From assembly GCA_020057445.1 (NCBI GenBank), contig JAGVFV010000168.1, forward strand, positions 1 to 13,226: DNA of 13,226 nt, read 5' to 3'. Within the stretch, counting starts at the first letter, position 1. The number at the start of each line of letters is the position of its first letter. The notes under the pieces are model-generated. The model was not told the DNA's origin. It saw only the letters and a program-made list of their open reading frames with translations, and searched no databases. The position numbers and the translations under genes are program-made. Of this stretch, positions 7,501 through 13,226 are shown piece after piece. The stretch comes from an archaeon (GTDB lineage: Archaea > Nanobdellota > Nanobdellia > Woesearchaeales > JAHJEM01).

Positions 7501-8440
7501 ACGAGCCGTTTTCAGGACTGATGATCTCGACCAAAGGCGGGATTGAATCGTAGGTGAAGCTGACTGATGCTGAAATCCCTTCGTTCTCTGCAAGGTCATA
7601 TCCTCGCACGCTCAGCACATTATTCCCCTGCCTTGGCAGTATCTGGTCGCCACAGGAGATCGAGAACCATTCCATGTCATCGAAAGAATACTCGCAAGAA
7701 GCAGCATCATCAGACGAATAAGTTATCCCTGGAAATGTCTGCCCATTATATTCTCCAGCTGACGGAGAGACGATCTCCATCTCCGGATCCACTGTATCGT
7801 AATTGAAATGGATCACTCCGGAATATCCTGAATTATTCGCGAGGTCCGTCCCCCTGATGATGAGATCATTCCATCCTTCCGCTGCCTCTCCTGAATTTCC
7901 GCAGTCAAGATCTTCCCACGTCGTGCCATTATCGAGAGAGAAGGCGCAAGATGCAGCAGAATCATGATCGTACATCGTCCCTGGCCAGGTATTGTCATTA
8001 TAATACGCTCCCTCCTGCGGCTCGGATACGGAAATCACCGGAGGGACAGTGTCCTTGGTGAATGAGACCTCCAAAGTCGCGTCATTGCCCTCTTCCCCGC
8101 CATTGTCAGTGGCAGCAACAGAGAACATCTTCATCCCGTCAAGGCCGATATCAAGCAGGAAATCGCATACGACAAGCTCTCCGCCGATGCAATTCCCGCC
8201 TGTCCTGTCGGCGACCTCGACGCTGTCCAGGAAAAAGGTGATATTGATGACTTCGCTTCCTGTCCCATCGACCGATACGGAGACAGCAAACCATTCCTGG
8301 TTGGTCCATGAACCTTCCTCAGGCGCATTGATCGCCAAACTTGGCGGGATGATGTCTGAAGGATCAAAACCAGAGACAGATGCGGCATAGCATGCCACGA
8401 GGAGAATTGATTTAATAATTAAACCAGTATATTGTTTCAT
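4556..8440 (-). CDS. Large secreted, membrane-anchored surface protein with Ig-like repeats, glycine linker and TSP1-like cysteine cluster
   Basis: This 1294-residue protein has a signal peptide (about 1-24). Ig-like modules of about 80-85 residues follow, each ending near a YDxxxP motif. Six (134-216, 219-298, 303-383, 387-467, 471-553, 555-637) share a cysteine pair 13-14 residues apart: 165/180, 249/263, 333/347, 417/431, 501/516, 586/601. A divergent first module (32-131, C84/C92) and two cysteine-free ones (640-797) flank them. After a beta-rich region come a glycine-rich linker (1002-1012), a CxxxWGCTxWGxC cluster (1016-1044) resembling thrombospondin type 1, another beta domain (1083-1184), a membrane helix (about 1190-1210) and an 80-residue cytoplasmic tail. 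About thirty N-x-S/T sequons point to glycosylation. I infer a cell-surface or adhesion role; the ligand is unknown. LVAC at 14-17 resembles a lipobox, so lipid anchoring is an alternative for the N-terminus. Similar architecture is common in DPANN archaea as I recall. Confidence 0.85.
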   Translation of the reverse strand: MKQYTGLIIKSILLVACYAASVSGFDPSDIIPPSLAINAPEEGSWTNQEWFAVSVSVDGTGSEVINITFFLDSVEVADRTGGNCIGGELVVCDFLLDIGLDGMKMFSVAATDNGGEEGNDATLEVSFTKDTVPPVISVSEPQEGAYYNDNTWPGTMYDHDSAASCAFSLDNGTTWEDLDCGNSGEAAEGWNDLIIRGTDLANNSGYSGVIHFNYDTVDPEMEIVSPSAGEYNGQTFPGITYSSDDAASCEYSFDDMEWFSISCGDQILPRQGNNVLSVRGYDLAENEGISASVSFTYDSIPPLVEIISPENGSYYSMMTWMSFLYSYDDATECWRSNDSVSWTAVMCGDVPDVTEGENGFAVRASDAAGNVGESGIIHFIYDSVNPVMSIQFPEEGGMYNAETWHGVNYTFDDAVDCSMTMDGVSYSDVGCGQGIVPLDGGNVLIIRGTDRSGNTADSAMINFLADVHEPDITVSGLTNGSAYGLDTWPGIAYTFDDAAVCSYSLDGGASFEALTCGEEIVPSEGMNVLVIRGTDSYNNSGSSGNLTFAYDTTLPQMTVFGAANNSVYGISSLPEMHFTADGAANCSISYDAGLTFSLTACNSSIVPPEGMNGLVVAGSDQAGNTGSSALLSFQYDATPPVVTLVSPENRTYNAGSIMLEISDNASGLNVTIDGEGWEYAMPTAVSFDDGEHRIVAAGMDDAGNAATDEVSFLVDTAPPVFVNMSHFSFFSSEGISLEVAVGDETSGVSNTSTNDSRFVVEGGMLRSSPLESGMYRIRLNASDHANNSAVIDTVLTALGDGQVMANASAMTLENGSYEVVVNEMTPILFEVIIPKSRRERNLSLNLTDLRRNGTVNLSLQVTMSDDAVRPDRVILANDTLLVFSGGFFLLQEVNSSEASFSGGTVMHIIRVGGNSTINLSRPAKIVLGGFAGYDAAMAEDAVLSLITTACDADLEVISSAGVRECSKEEGDDLIIWTYHLSKFAAVSLAAAEPIDEGDTGLGGGRGGGGGGGRISCETAWGCTAWGDCKNGLEKRSCKKIDPKCNVAEIKPASEQDCEEGNIKNGDDKRNDGDVPGADRGKKVLFDIDVKAVKKVFRHGDEEEFVVKLINVGDEGKVIAHVRYVIADDKGNSLYDRTESISVETQTEFVMMLESLPIGKYMMSAYLSYEGQNEPAMATEEFAVEEPRVSDAVWWVCAIVALLGMLALIGWKWRVKRMNDLYRWKPKQRMLDATGNDQEHAINQMVDQTPADGQGPAQDKTVAAEHASAGIPSSGEKQAENIPNNPRTSAKTPGM
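5403..5437 (-). repeat. Glycine-codon-rich linker segment
   Basis: This GGN-rich stretch encodes GGGRGGGGGGG (residues 1002-1012) and separates the large Ig-like part of the surface protein from its cysteine cluster. It reads as a flexible hinge. It also creates a false proline-rich ORF on the other strand. Confidence 0.6.
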
Positions 8441-8472
8441 GATATGGGTATGGAGAACAAGTACGTTACTTC

Positions 8473-8480
8473 TTTAAAAG
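8473..8480 (-). promoter_or_regulatory. Candidate TATA box of the surface protein gene
   Basis: On the minus strand CTTTTAAA lies 33-40 bases before the ATG at 8440. The transcript would start near 8450 with a leader of about 10 bases. Other AT-rich stretches nearby (8494-8500, 8503-8510) could also serve, so the assignment is tentative. Confidence 0.4.
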
Positions 8481-8517
8481 GATATTGTTTCAACTTTAAA
8501 TCGATATATCACTATAG

Positions 8518-8532
8518 GTTTAAAAATTAAAC
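8518..8532. repeat. Perfect inverted repeat in the divergent promoter region
   Basis: GTTTAA-AAA-TTAAAC is a perfect inverted repeat with 6-base arms. It ends 8 bases before the TATA box of the Lrp-like gene and about 40 bases upstream of the surface-gene TATA candidate. A regulator bound here could affect both promoters. The low complexity of the region makes chance palindromes more likely. Confidence 0.42.
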
Positions 8533-8537
8533 ATAAA

Positions 8538-8547
8538 GTATTTAAAC
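8538..8547 (+). promoter_or_regulatory. TATA box of the sensory operon
   Basis: GTATTTAAAC is centred about 33 bases before the GTG at 8576. Transcription should begin near 8569, so the leader would be only a few bases. It appears to be the only promoter for the four downstream genes. Confidence 0.55.
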
Positions 8548-8560
8548 AGGATTACATAGT

Positions 8561-8577
8561 ACACCTTTATCAGGTGT
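8561..8577. repeat. Inverted repeat over the predicted transcription and translation start of the Lrp-like gene
   Basis: ACACCT-TTATC-AGGTGT has perfect 6-base arms around a 5-base spacer. It covers the predicted transcription start and the first two bases of the GTG codon. Members of the Lrp/AsnC family often bind short palindromes at their own promoter, so this is a reasonable autoregulatory operator. In RNA the right arm (AGGTG) could also act as a weak ribosome site. Confidence 0.45.
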
Positions 8578-9148
8578 GCATGTGCGAGAGATAACCCTTA
8601 CCAAGAACGACCGAAAAGTGCTGCACTTCCTTCTTGACAATGCGCGCATATCAGACAGCGCGATCGCAAAGAAACTCAAGATATCTAGCCAAGCTGTCGG
8701 AAAGATACGGAAAAAACTGGAGCATTCTGTCATCACATCCTATACTGCCAACCTCAATTACGCGAAGCTTGGCATCCAGATCTTCGCAATCGCCCTTGCA
8801 AAACTCACGCCTGAAGGGCTTGACAAGGGAGAGCTCGAGATCGAGAGGAAACTTCTTGACGACCCGAACATCATCCACATCTACCGTCTCCCCAACCAGA
8901 ACACGACCCATATCATCATGTACGGATTCCGCGACATGAACGACCTCGACTCATACTTCCACTCCCCGAAAAAGAAGCTGGAGCTCCATAACTTCATCGA
9001 GAACAAGGAGATATTCACCTTCTCCCATAACAGCCTCATCAAGAGCAGCCCTTCCCAGCTCTTCAAGAAGATCATCAGCAGGTTCGACGACGAAGAGACA
9101 CACCCCATCGAGGCTTTCGAGAATTTCAAGCGGAGGCTGGAGCGATAA
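8576..9148 (+). CDS. Lrp/AsnC-like transcriptional regulator
   Basis: This 190-residue protein begins with a winged helix-turn-helix of Lrp/AsnC type (about 7-66): LTKNDRKVLHFLLDNARIS, then SDSAIAKKLKISSQAVGKIR as the HTH proper, then VITSYTANLNYAKLG, which matches the usual GxIxGYxAxxxxxxLG close of the domain. Residues 67-148 are a plausible but divergent ligand-sensing half with alternating beta and helix segments. The last 40 residues (150-190) are a charged extension I do not recognise. The start is GTG at 8576; a second in-frame GTG at 8582 would remove two residues and cannot be excluded. It is divergent from the surface protein gene and leads the sensory cluster, with the next gene 24 bases downstream. 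Inverted repeats at 8518-8532 and 8561-8577 are candidate binding sites. Effector and targets are unknown; control of the flanking genes is inference. Confidence 0.78.
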   Translation: MHVREITLTKNDRKVLHFLLDNARISDSAIAKKLKISSQAVGKIRKKLEHSVITSYTANLNYAKLGIQIFAIALAKLTPEGLDKGELEIERKLLDDPNIIHIYRLPNQNTTHIIMYGFRDMNDLDSYFHSPKKKLELHNFIENKEIFTFSHNSLIKSSPSQLFKKIISRFDDEETHPIEAFENFKRRLER

Positions 9149-9172
9149 GATCAAGGACAGCCACTCAACTTC

Positions 9173-10870
9173 ATGACCAAAAAGAGACAGGATCAGCCGG
9201 CCGGGAAACGCATTGCACCATCAGATGACTGGAAAGAACTATTCAACGCGATAGAAGACCCCATCTCCATCCACGGCAAAGACTTCACCATCCTTCGCGT
9301 GAACCACGCCTTTGAAAAGACATTCGGTAAAAAGGAAGAAGAGCTCATCGGAAAGAAATGCTACCATATCGTGCATGGCAAGACCTGCCCCTGGAAGACC
9401 TGCCCGCTGTCAACAGCACTTCGCACCAAAAAGAAGCACAAGGAGGAATTCTACGAGCCGAAGCTCGGGCTCTATCTCAAAGTCTCTGCATCACCTATCC
9501 TGAAAAAAGGCAAAGTCACCTCATTCATCCACATCATCCGGAACATCACCGAACAGAAGAATGCACAGGAGATATTGCAGGAGAGCAAAGCGAATGCTGA
9601 AAGATACCTCAATGTCTCGGCAGAGATCATCATCTCGCTAGATACCCATGGCAATATCACCATGCTGAACGACAGCGGGCACAAACTGCTAGGCTATGCT
9701 CCGGGAGAGCTTATCGGAAAGAACTGGTTCAAGACCGCATTACCGCCTGAGGTGATAAGCAAAGTGCGCAGCATCTTCAATAAGCTCATGGCCGGAGAAA
9801 CAAAGGCTGTGACAAACATTGAGAACGTCGTCAAGACAAAGAACGGAGAACTAAAGACAGTCGTCTGGCATAATACCTTACTTAAAGGTCGAGACGGAAA
9901 AATAAATGGAATCCTGTGCTCGGGAGTGGACATCACCGAACGAAAGAAAGCTGAACAGGAACTCCTGGAATCGACATCCCTTACCGCCACGGTCGTGGAC
10001 AACATCCCGCTCATGGTATTCCTCAAGGAGGCAAAAGACCTCCGGTTCGTCATATTCAACCGCGCAGGAGAAGAGCTCCTCGGCTACGGACGCAAAGACC
10101 TGCTAGGCAAGAACAACCTCGACCTTTTCCCTCCAGACCAGGCGGAAAATTTCATGACAAAGGACAGGGAAGTGCTCACCGGAAAAACAGGATTCTTGGA
10201 CATCCCTGAGGAGCCCATCACAACCGCAAAGAAAGGCGTACGGCTGCTCCATACGAGGAAGATCCGTATCAACGGGTCCGATGGGATGACGAAATTCCTG
10301 CTCGGAATATCTGAAGACATCACTGACCGCAAGGAGCTGGAGAAGAAGATCCTGGAAAGCAAGGAGAAATTCGAGACGCTCTACACCACATCGCAGGATG
10401 CCATCATGATACTTGGACCAAAGGGATTCATCAGCGGGAACCCTGCGGCAATAAGGCTCTTCGCATGCAAAGACGAAAAAGAATTCACCAGGCAGAGCCC
10501 TTCAAAACTCTCGCCCACATACCAGCCAGACGGCAAGCTTTCCTCTGAAAAAGTGCAAGAGATGACAAGGATTGTCATGGAAAGAGGGACAAATTTCTTC
10601 GAATGGAAACATAAGAGGCTGACCGGCGAAGAGTTCGACGCGACAGTCCTCCTCACAAGGATCCTCCTGAACGGAGAACACCTCGTCCAAGCGACTGTCC
10701 GTGACATCACCGAACGCAAGAATGCGGAAGATGAGCTCAAGAAGAAGAACAAGGAACTGGAAGACTTCAACCGATTCGTCATCGGACGTGAACTTGTGAT
10801 GATCGAACTCAAGAAAAAAATCGGCCAGCTTGAAGAGAAGCTCGGAGAAAAACCGGAGTACGACATATAA
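9173..10870 (+). CDS. Soluble multi-PAS sensory protein with IGREL/ELKK coiled-coil tail, no kinase domain
   Basis: The 565-residue protein has four PAS domains in a row (about 18-130, 141-262, 268-392, 397-516), each closed by a DIT/NITERK- or DITDRK-type motif leading into the next linker. No signal peptide or membrane helix is visible, so it is cytoplasmic. PAS1 carries a cysteine/histidine cluster (C63, H68, C72, C77; KKCYHIVHG...CPxxxxCPL), a pattern I recall from other PAS domains and a candidate metal, heme or redox site. PAS4 is of the common QPDG...FEWKHKR...VRDITERK type. After it comes a short coiled coil with FNRFVIGREL (532-541) and MIELKKKI (543-550). There is no H-box, ATPase, GGDEF or other output domain. 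The same tail ends the next gene product, so the two probably share a partner or assemble together. ATG 9173 follows the regulator by 24 bases without a strong ribosome site; co-transcription is likely. Confidence 0.85.
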   Translation: MTKKRQDQPAGKRIAPSDDWKELFNAIEDPISIHGKDFTILRVNHAFEKTFGKKEEELIGKKCYHIVHGKTCPWKTCPLSTALRTKKKHKEEFYEPKLGLYLKVSASPILKKGKVTSFIHIIRNITEQKNAQEILQESKANAERYLNVSAEIIISLDTHGNITMLNDSGHKLLGYAPGELIGKNWFKTALPPEVISKVRSIFNKLMAGETKAVTNIENVVKTKNGELKTVVWHNTLLKGRDGKINGILCSGVDITERKKAEQELLESTSLTATVVDNIPLMVFLKEAKDLRFVIFNRAGEELLGYGRKDLLGKNNLDLFPPDQAENFMTKDREVLTGKTGFLDIPEEPITTAKKGVRLLHTRKIRINGSDGMTKFLLGISEDITDRKELEKKILESKEKFETLYTTSQDAIMILGPKGFISGNPAAIRLFACKDEKEFTRQSPSKLSPTYQPDGKLSSEKVQEMTRIVMERGTNFFEWKHKRLTGEEFDATVLLTRILLNGEHLVQATVRDITERKNAEDELKKKNKELEDFNRFVIGRELVMIELKKKIGQLEEKLGEKPEYDI

Positions 10871-10871
10871 C

Positions 10872-12098
10872 ATGCGCCTCAAGACAAGATCGATAATCAT
10901 CACGAACACGGCAATCATCATCATCTTCCTGATAGCCTACCTCCTGAGTTACAAGACAATCTCAGAGAACTCAAGGATCCTGGAAGAGAAAGAGAATGCC
11001 AACAACCTCAACAGGACATATGAAGCGTTCAATCTGAGGACAGAAAACCTGGATACAGTGACGCAGGACTGGTCCTATTGGGATGACCTGCACGCATATG
11101 CTTTAGGAAAGGACCCCTCCTTCGCATCGATATACATAACCTTCACCCAACTCTCGAACCTCAAGCTGGACTACCTCGCGATAATCGCCAACAACAACAC
11201 ACTGCAAAGCTACCAGGTGGACTACCCTGACGAAGAATTACTGCTCTCATCATCATTCGATCAAGAGATCAGCAATATCAATTTGACTGAAGCAAGGTCT
11301 GGGATCATACGCTCGGGCGACAGGTTCATGATGATATCCGCAAAACCGATCACCACGAGCGACGGCACAGGCATTCCTTCTGGAATCCTTGTCTTTGGAA
11401 GGAATCTTGACGACAAGGAAGCGACCAATTATGGGAGTCTGCTCCACATGGACGTGGCATTCCTGCCATACGACCCCTCTCTTTTACCGGATAGCGCCTA
11501 TCTCGCGACCGCTGAGAATGCCACAGCCATCAAGGAAACAGACACCACCACCACCACCACCACCACCACCACCACCTATTATCTTATCATAAAGGACATC
11601 CAAGGAAAAGACAGCCTCATGCTTGCCGCAACCACGACAAGAGACTATTTCCAGACCGCGAAAGCAGGGATCAACATCCTCATCACCAGCATCATCATCC
11701 TCACCATCCTCGTCCTCATCATGAATAACCTCCTCATCTACCTCTTCTTCAAGAAGATCAACCTCCAGATACTGCTTCTCACAGAGACGACAAAAAAGAT
11801 CATCTCAGGGGACTACTCGACGAAATATTCAACCATCCTCCACGACGAGATCGGAGAGCTTTCAGGGAAACTCGAGGAGATGCGTCTGCAATTGAAAAAA
11901 TACAAGGAAGAGACCGAGCAGACCAACATTGATCTGGAAGGGAAGATCAGGCAACGCACGAAAGACCTGGAAGAGAAGCAAAAAGAGCTCGAGAAGTTCA
12001 ACAAATTCCTCATCGGAAGAGAACTTTTCATGGCAGAACTCAAGAAGAGGAACAATGAGCTGGAACAGGCCTTAAAGCAGGCAGGAGGGAAGAGATGA
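10872..12098 (+). CDS. Membrane CHASE4-HAMP sensor with IGREL/ELKK coiled-coil tail, no kinase domain
   Basis: The 408-residue protein has TM1 at about 8-26, an extracellular part to about 264, TM2 at about 267-293, HAMP at about 294-346 (ISGDYS, then DEIGEL) and a coiled coil to the end. The DWSYWDDLHAY motif (66-76) is typical of CHASE4 ligand-sensing domains. The tail carries FNKFLIGREL (376-385) and MAELKK (387-392), nearly the same as the preceding PAS protein. No kinase, cyclase or methyl-accepting domain follows, although the gene is complete, ending in TGA within the ATGA overlap with the next gene. Residues 225-235 are eleven threonines, all encoded by ACC. I chose the ATG at 10872, one base after the PAS stop, because it puts two basic residues just before TM1; an in-frame ATG at 10830 would add 14 polar residues and overlap the PAS gene. 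Predicted to relay an external signal to an unknown partner. Confidence 0.82.
   Translation: MRLKTRSIIITNTAIIIIFLIAYLLSYKTISENSRILEEKENANNLNRTYEAFNLRTENLDTVTQDWSYWDDLHAYALGKDPSFASIYITFTQLSNLKLDYLAIIANNNTLQSYQVDYPDEELLLSSSFDQEISNINLTEARSGIIRSGDRFMMISAKPITTSDGTGIPSGILVFGRNLDDKEATNYGSLLHMDVAFLPYDPSLLPDSAYLATAENATAIKETDTTTTTTTTTTTYYLIIKDIQGKDSLMLAATTTRDYFQTAKAGINILITSIIILTILVLIMNNLLIYLFFKKINLQILLLTETTKKIISGDYSTKYSTILHDEIGELSGKLEEMRLQLKKYKEETEQTNIDLEGKIRQRTKDLEEKQKELEKFNKFLIGRELFMAELKKRNNELEQALKQAGGKR
11544..11576 (+). repeat. Perfect (ACC)11 trinucleotide repeat inside the CHASE4 sensor gene
   Basis: Eleven uninterrupted ACC units encode Thr 225-235. Other threonines in the gene use varied codons, so this uniform run looks like replication slippage rather than selected sequence. 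Length changes would keep the reading frame while altering the spacing between the sensor domain and TM2. Confidence 0.9.
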
Positions 12099-13226
12099 GA
12101 TTCAGGCACAAGATCGCACTCTCCCTCGCAATCATCATCCTCAGCACAGCTCTCTTTCTCCTCTGGATGTACAACGAGAACAACAAATTCTTCACCACGT
12201 TCCTCGGAAAAGAGGCAGTCGTTCAAACAGAAGCAGTCATGCAGCGCATCGACAAGGAAATCAACGACCAGATCGACCAATCCATCATCCACACCTCCCG
12301 ACAGCAGCTCATCAATGCCATCACGGAATCCAACAAAGAATACGACGCCATGCCGGACATGCAGCAATACATCGACGCCAGAGACAAAGAATGGATAGCA
12401 TCAGGAAAGACGAATACTCCATTCACGCAGGACATCCTCAACAACATCGCATCCCAAAACATCCAGAACCTCAAGGTCGCCTACAAACGACTCGACGGCA
12501 ATGATGTCTATTCAGAGATCTTCATCACCAACAAATACGGCATCGTGGTCGCATCGACGGGAAAGACGTCAGACTTCCGCCAGGATGACGAAAGCTGGTG
12601 GCAGGAAACAAAAACCCATGGACTCTATATAGGGGAACCGGCATATGACTCATCATCCAAACAGGACGGAATCGTAGTCTCACAGGCATTCTATGACAAG
12701 GATGGCAACTTCATAGGCGTCATCAAGGAAAATTATGTCTTCTCAAGGATTATCCATATCATCGAAAAGACCGTGTCCAATTTCACCCAATACAACCCGG
12801 AAGTCAAGCTCCTTTCAAGGAACGGCACTATCCTCTTCAAGAGTGAAAACACCAAGTACGCCATAACAAGCCTTGCAGAATACGACAGTTACAGAAAACT
12901 CGACCAGAACAGCGGATGTGTCTTCATTAAAGAAGACTGGGATGATGAGGAGCTATTCCTTGTCTATTCCAGATCACAAGGGTATGATAAGTTCAAGGGG
13001 TTTGGTTGGATGCTCCTCATCGAGTATCCGAAAGAAGAATTCTTCGCTCCCATCAGCCATCTCAAAGACCAGCTCATCCTCTTCATGGCAATCATCACCG
13101 CCGCCCTCATCATCATCGGAAGCATCCTCTCCTCCATAACCACCAGACAGCTTGAGACCTTGCGCGACTCCGCGTTGAAGATAGGAAAAGGAGACCTCAA
13201 TTTCAAGATACAAGACGATGCAAAAG
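12095..13226 (+). CDS. Membrane dCache-HAMP sensor protein (partial, C-terminus beyond window edge)
   Basis: The first 377 residues are present. MRFRHKIALSLAIIIL starts the protein, with TM1 at about 7-25. The extracellular region (about 30-322) has the look of a double Cache domain: a long N-terminal helix (40-72), a membrane-distal lobe with ITNKYGIVVAST (144-155), a D-ESWWQ motif (165-170), GLYIGEPAYD (176-185) and a DKDGNFIGVI strand pair (201-210), then a second lobe with LLSRNGTILFKS (239-250). TM2 is at about 327-347, followed by the beginning of HAMP (LKIGKGDLNFKI, 361-372), where the window ends. The dCache fold usually binds small molecules such as amino acids or carboxylates; the ligand here is unknown. 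Its ATG overlaps the TGA of the CHASE4 gene by four bases, so the two are translationally coupled. The output domain is not visible; a kinase, a methyl-accepting domain or the same IGREL/ELKK tail are all possible. Confidence 0.82.
   Translation, partial: MRFRHKIALSLAIIILSTALFLLWMYNENNKFFTTFLGKEAVVQTEAVMQRIDKEINDQIDQSIIHTSRQQLINAITESNKEYDAMPDMQQYIDARDKEWIASGKTNTPFTQDILNNIASQNIQNLKVAYKRLDGNDVYSEIFITNKYGIVVASTGKTSDFRQDDESWWQETKTHGLYIGEPAYDSSSKQDGIVVSQAFYDKDGNFIGVIKENYVFSRIIHIIEKTVSNFTQYNPEVKLLSRNGTILFKSENTKYAITSLAEYDSYRKLDQNSGCVFIKEDWDDEELFLVYSRSQGYDKFKGFGWMLLIEYPKEEFFAPISHLKDQLILFMAIITAALIIIGSILSSITTRQLETLRDSALKIGKGDLNFKIQDDAK

Noticed and set aside
5081..8390. Plus-strand ORFs of 60-159 codons across the surface protein gene
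   Set aside because: The minus-strand frame is open for 1294 codons with a signal peptide, regular repeats and a membrane helix; the opposite frames are short and lack ribosome sites.
9136..9172. Separate promoter for the PAS protein gene
   Set aside because: The 24-base gap and the end of the regulator gene contain no TATA-like element at the right distance, so co-transcription is preferred.
10830..10871. Upstream in-frame ATG adding 14 residues to the CHASE4 protein
   Set aside because: It would overlap the PAS gene by 41 bases and put a polar, basic stretch before TM1; the ATG at 10872 fits the tight operon spacing better. It is not fully excluded.
11389..11592. Plus-strand ORF ending in a run of prolines
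   Set aside because: It is a frame-shifted reading of the (ACC)11 tract inside the CHASE4 gene.
1..13226. CRISPR array, tRNA/rRNA genes or insertion sequence
   Set aside because: No regularly spaced repeats, cloverleaf-like sequence, transposase motif or terminal inverted repeats with target duplication were seen; nearly all of the window is accounted for by the genes listed.

Overview
This window looks archaeal. Several genes have a TATA-box-like element about 25 bases before the start codon, with little or no leader (best before uvrA and the coaD-coaE fusion). One start has an archaeal-type GGTGAT ribosome site, and uvrA is followed by a plain T-tract rather than a hairpin. The large secreted protein is built like surface proteins I recall from DPANN archaea (Woesearchaeota and relatives): Ig-like repeats, glycine linker, CxxW-type cysteine cluster, a final beta domain and a single C-terminal membrane helix. 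The lineage is an inference from memory; the domain-level call (Archaea) is firmer.

Layout. The left part (1-1530, minus strand) holds the start of a DoxX-family membrane protein, cut by the window edge, and a gene fusing phosphopantetheine adenylyltransferase to dephospho-CoA kinase, the last two steps of CoA synthesis. A 208-base divergent promoter region separates this from uvrA (1739-4537, plus strand), the damage-recognition ATPase of nucleotide excision repair. uvrA converges with a 1294-residue surface protein gene (4556-8440, minus strand), leaving only 18 bases between them.

A second divergent, AT-rich promoter region (8441-8575) with two clear inverted repeats starts a compact plus-strand cluster running off the right edge. 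It encodes an Lrp/AsnC-like regulator, a soluble protein with four PAS domains, a membrane CHASE4-HAMP sensor and a membrane dCache-HAMP sensor (partial). Gaps are 24 bases, 1 base and a 4-base overlap, so it is probably one operon.

The most interesting part is this sensory operon. Neither complete sensor has a histidine kinase, cyclase or methyl-accepting output domain. Instead both end in the same short coiled-coil tail carrying a near-identical IGREL-x-M-x-ELKK signature. A soluble PAS sensor and a membrane CHASE4 sensor thus appear to share one uncharacterised output or docking module. The CHASE4 protein also has a perfect run of eleven ACC codons in its extracellular part. Other points worth checking are the CoaD-CoaE fusion of bacterial-type domains in an archaeal setting, a missing cysteine in the first zinc module of UvrA, and palindromes placed at promoters. 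No RNA genes, CRISPR arrays, insertion sequences or attachment sites were recognised.
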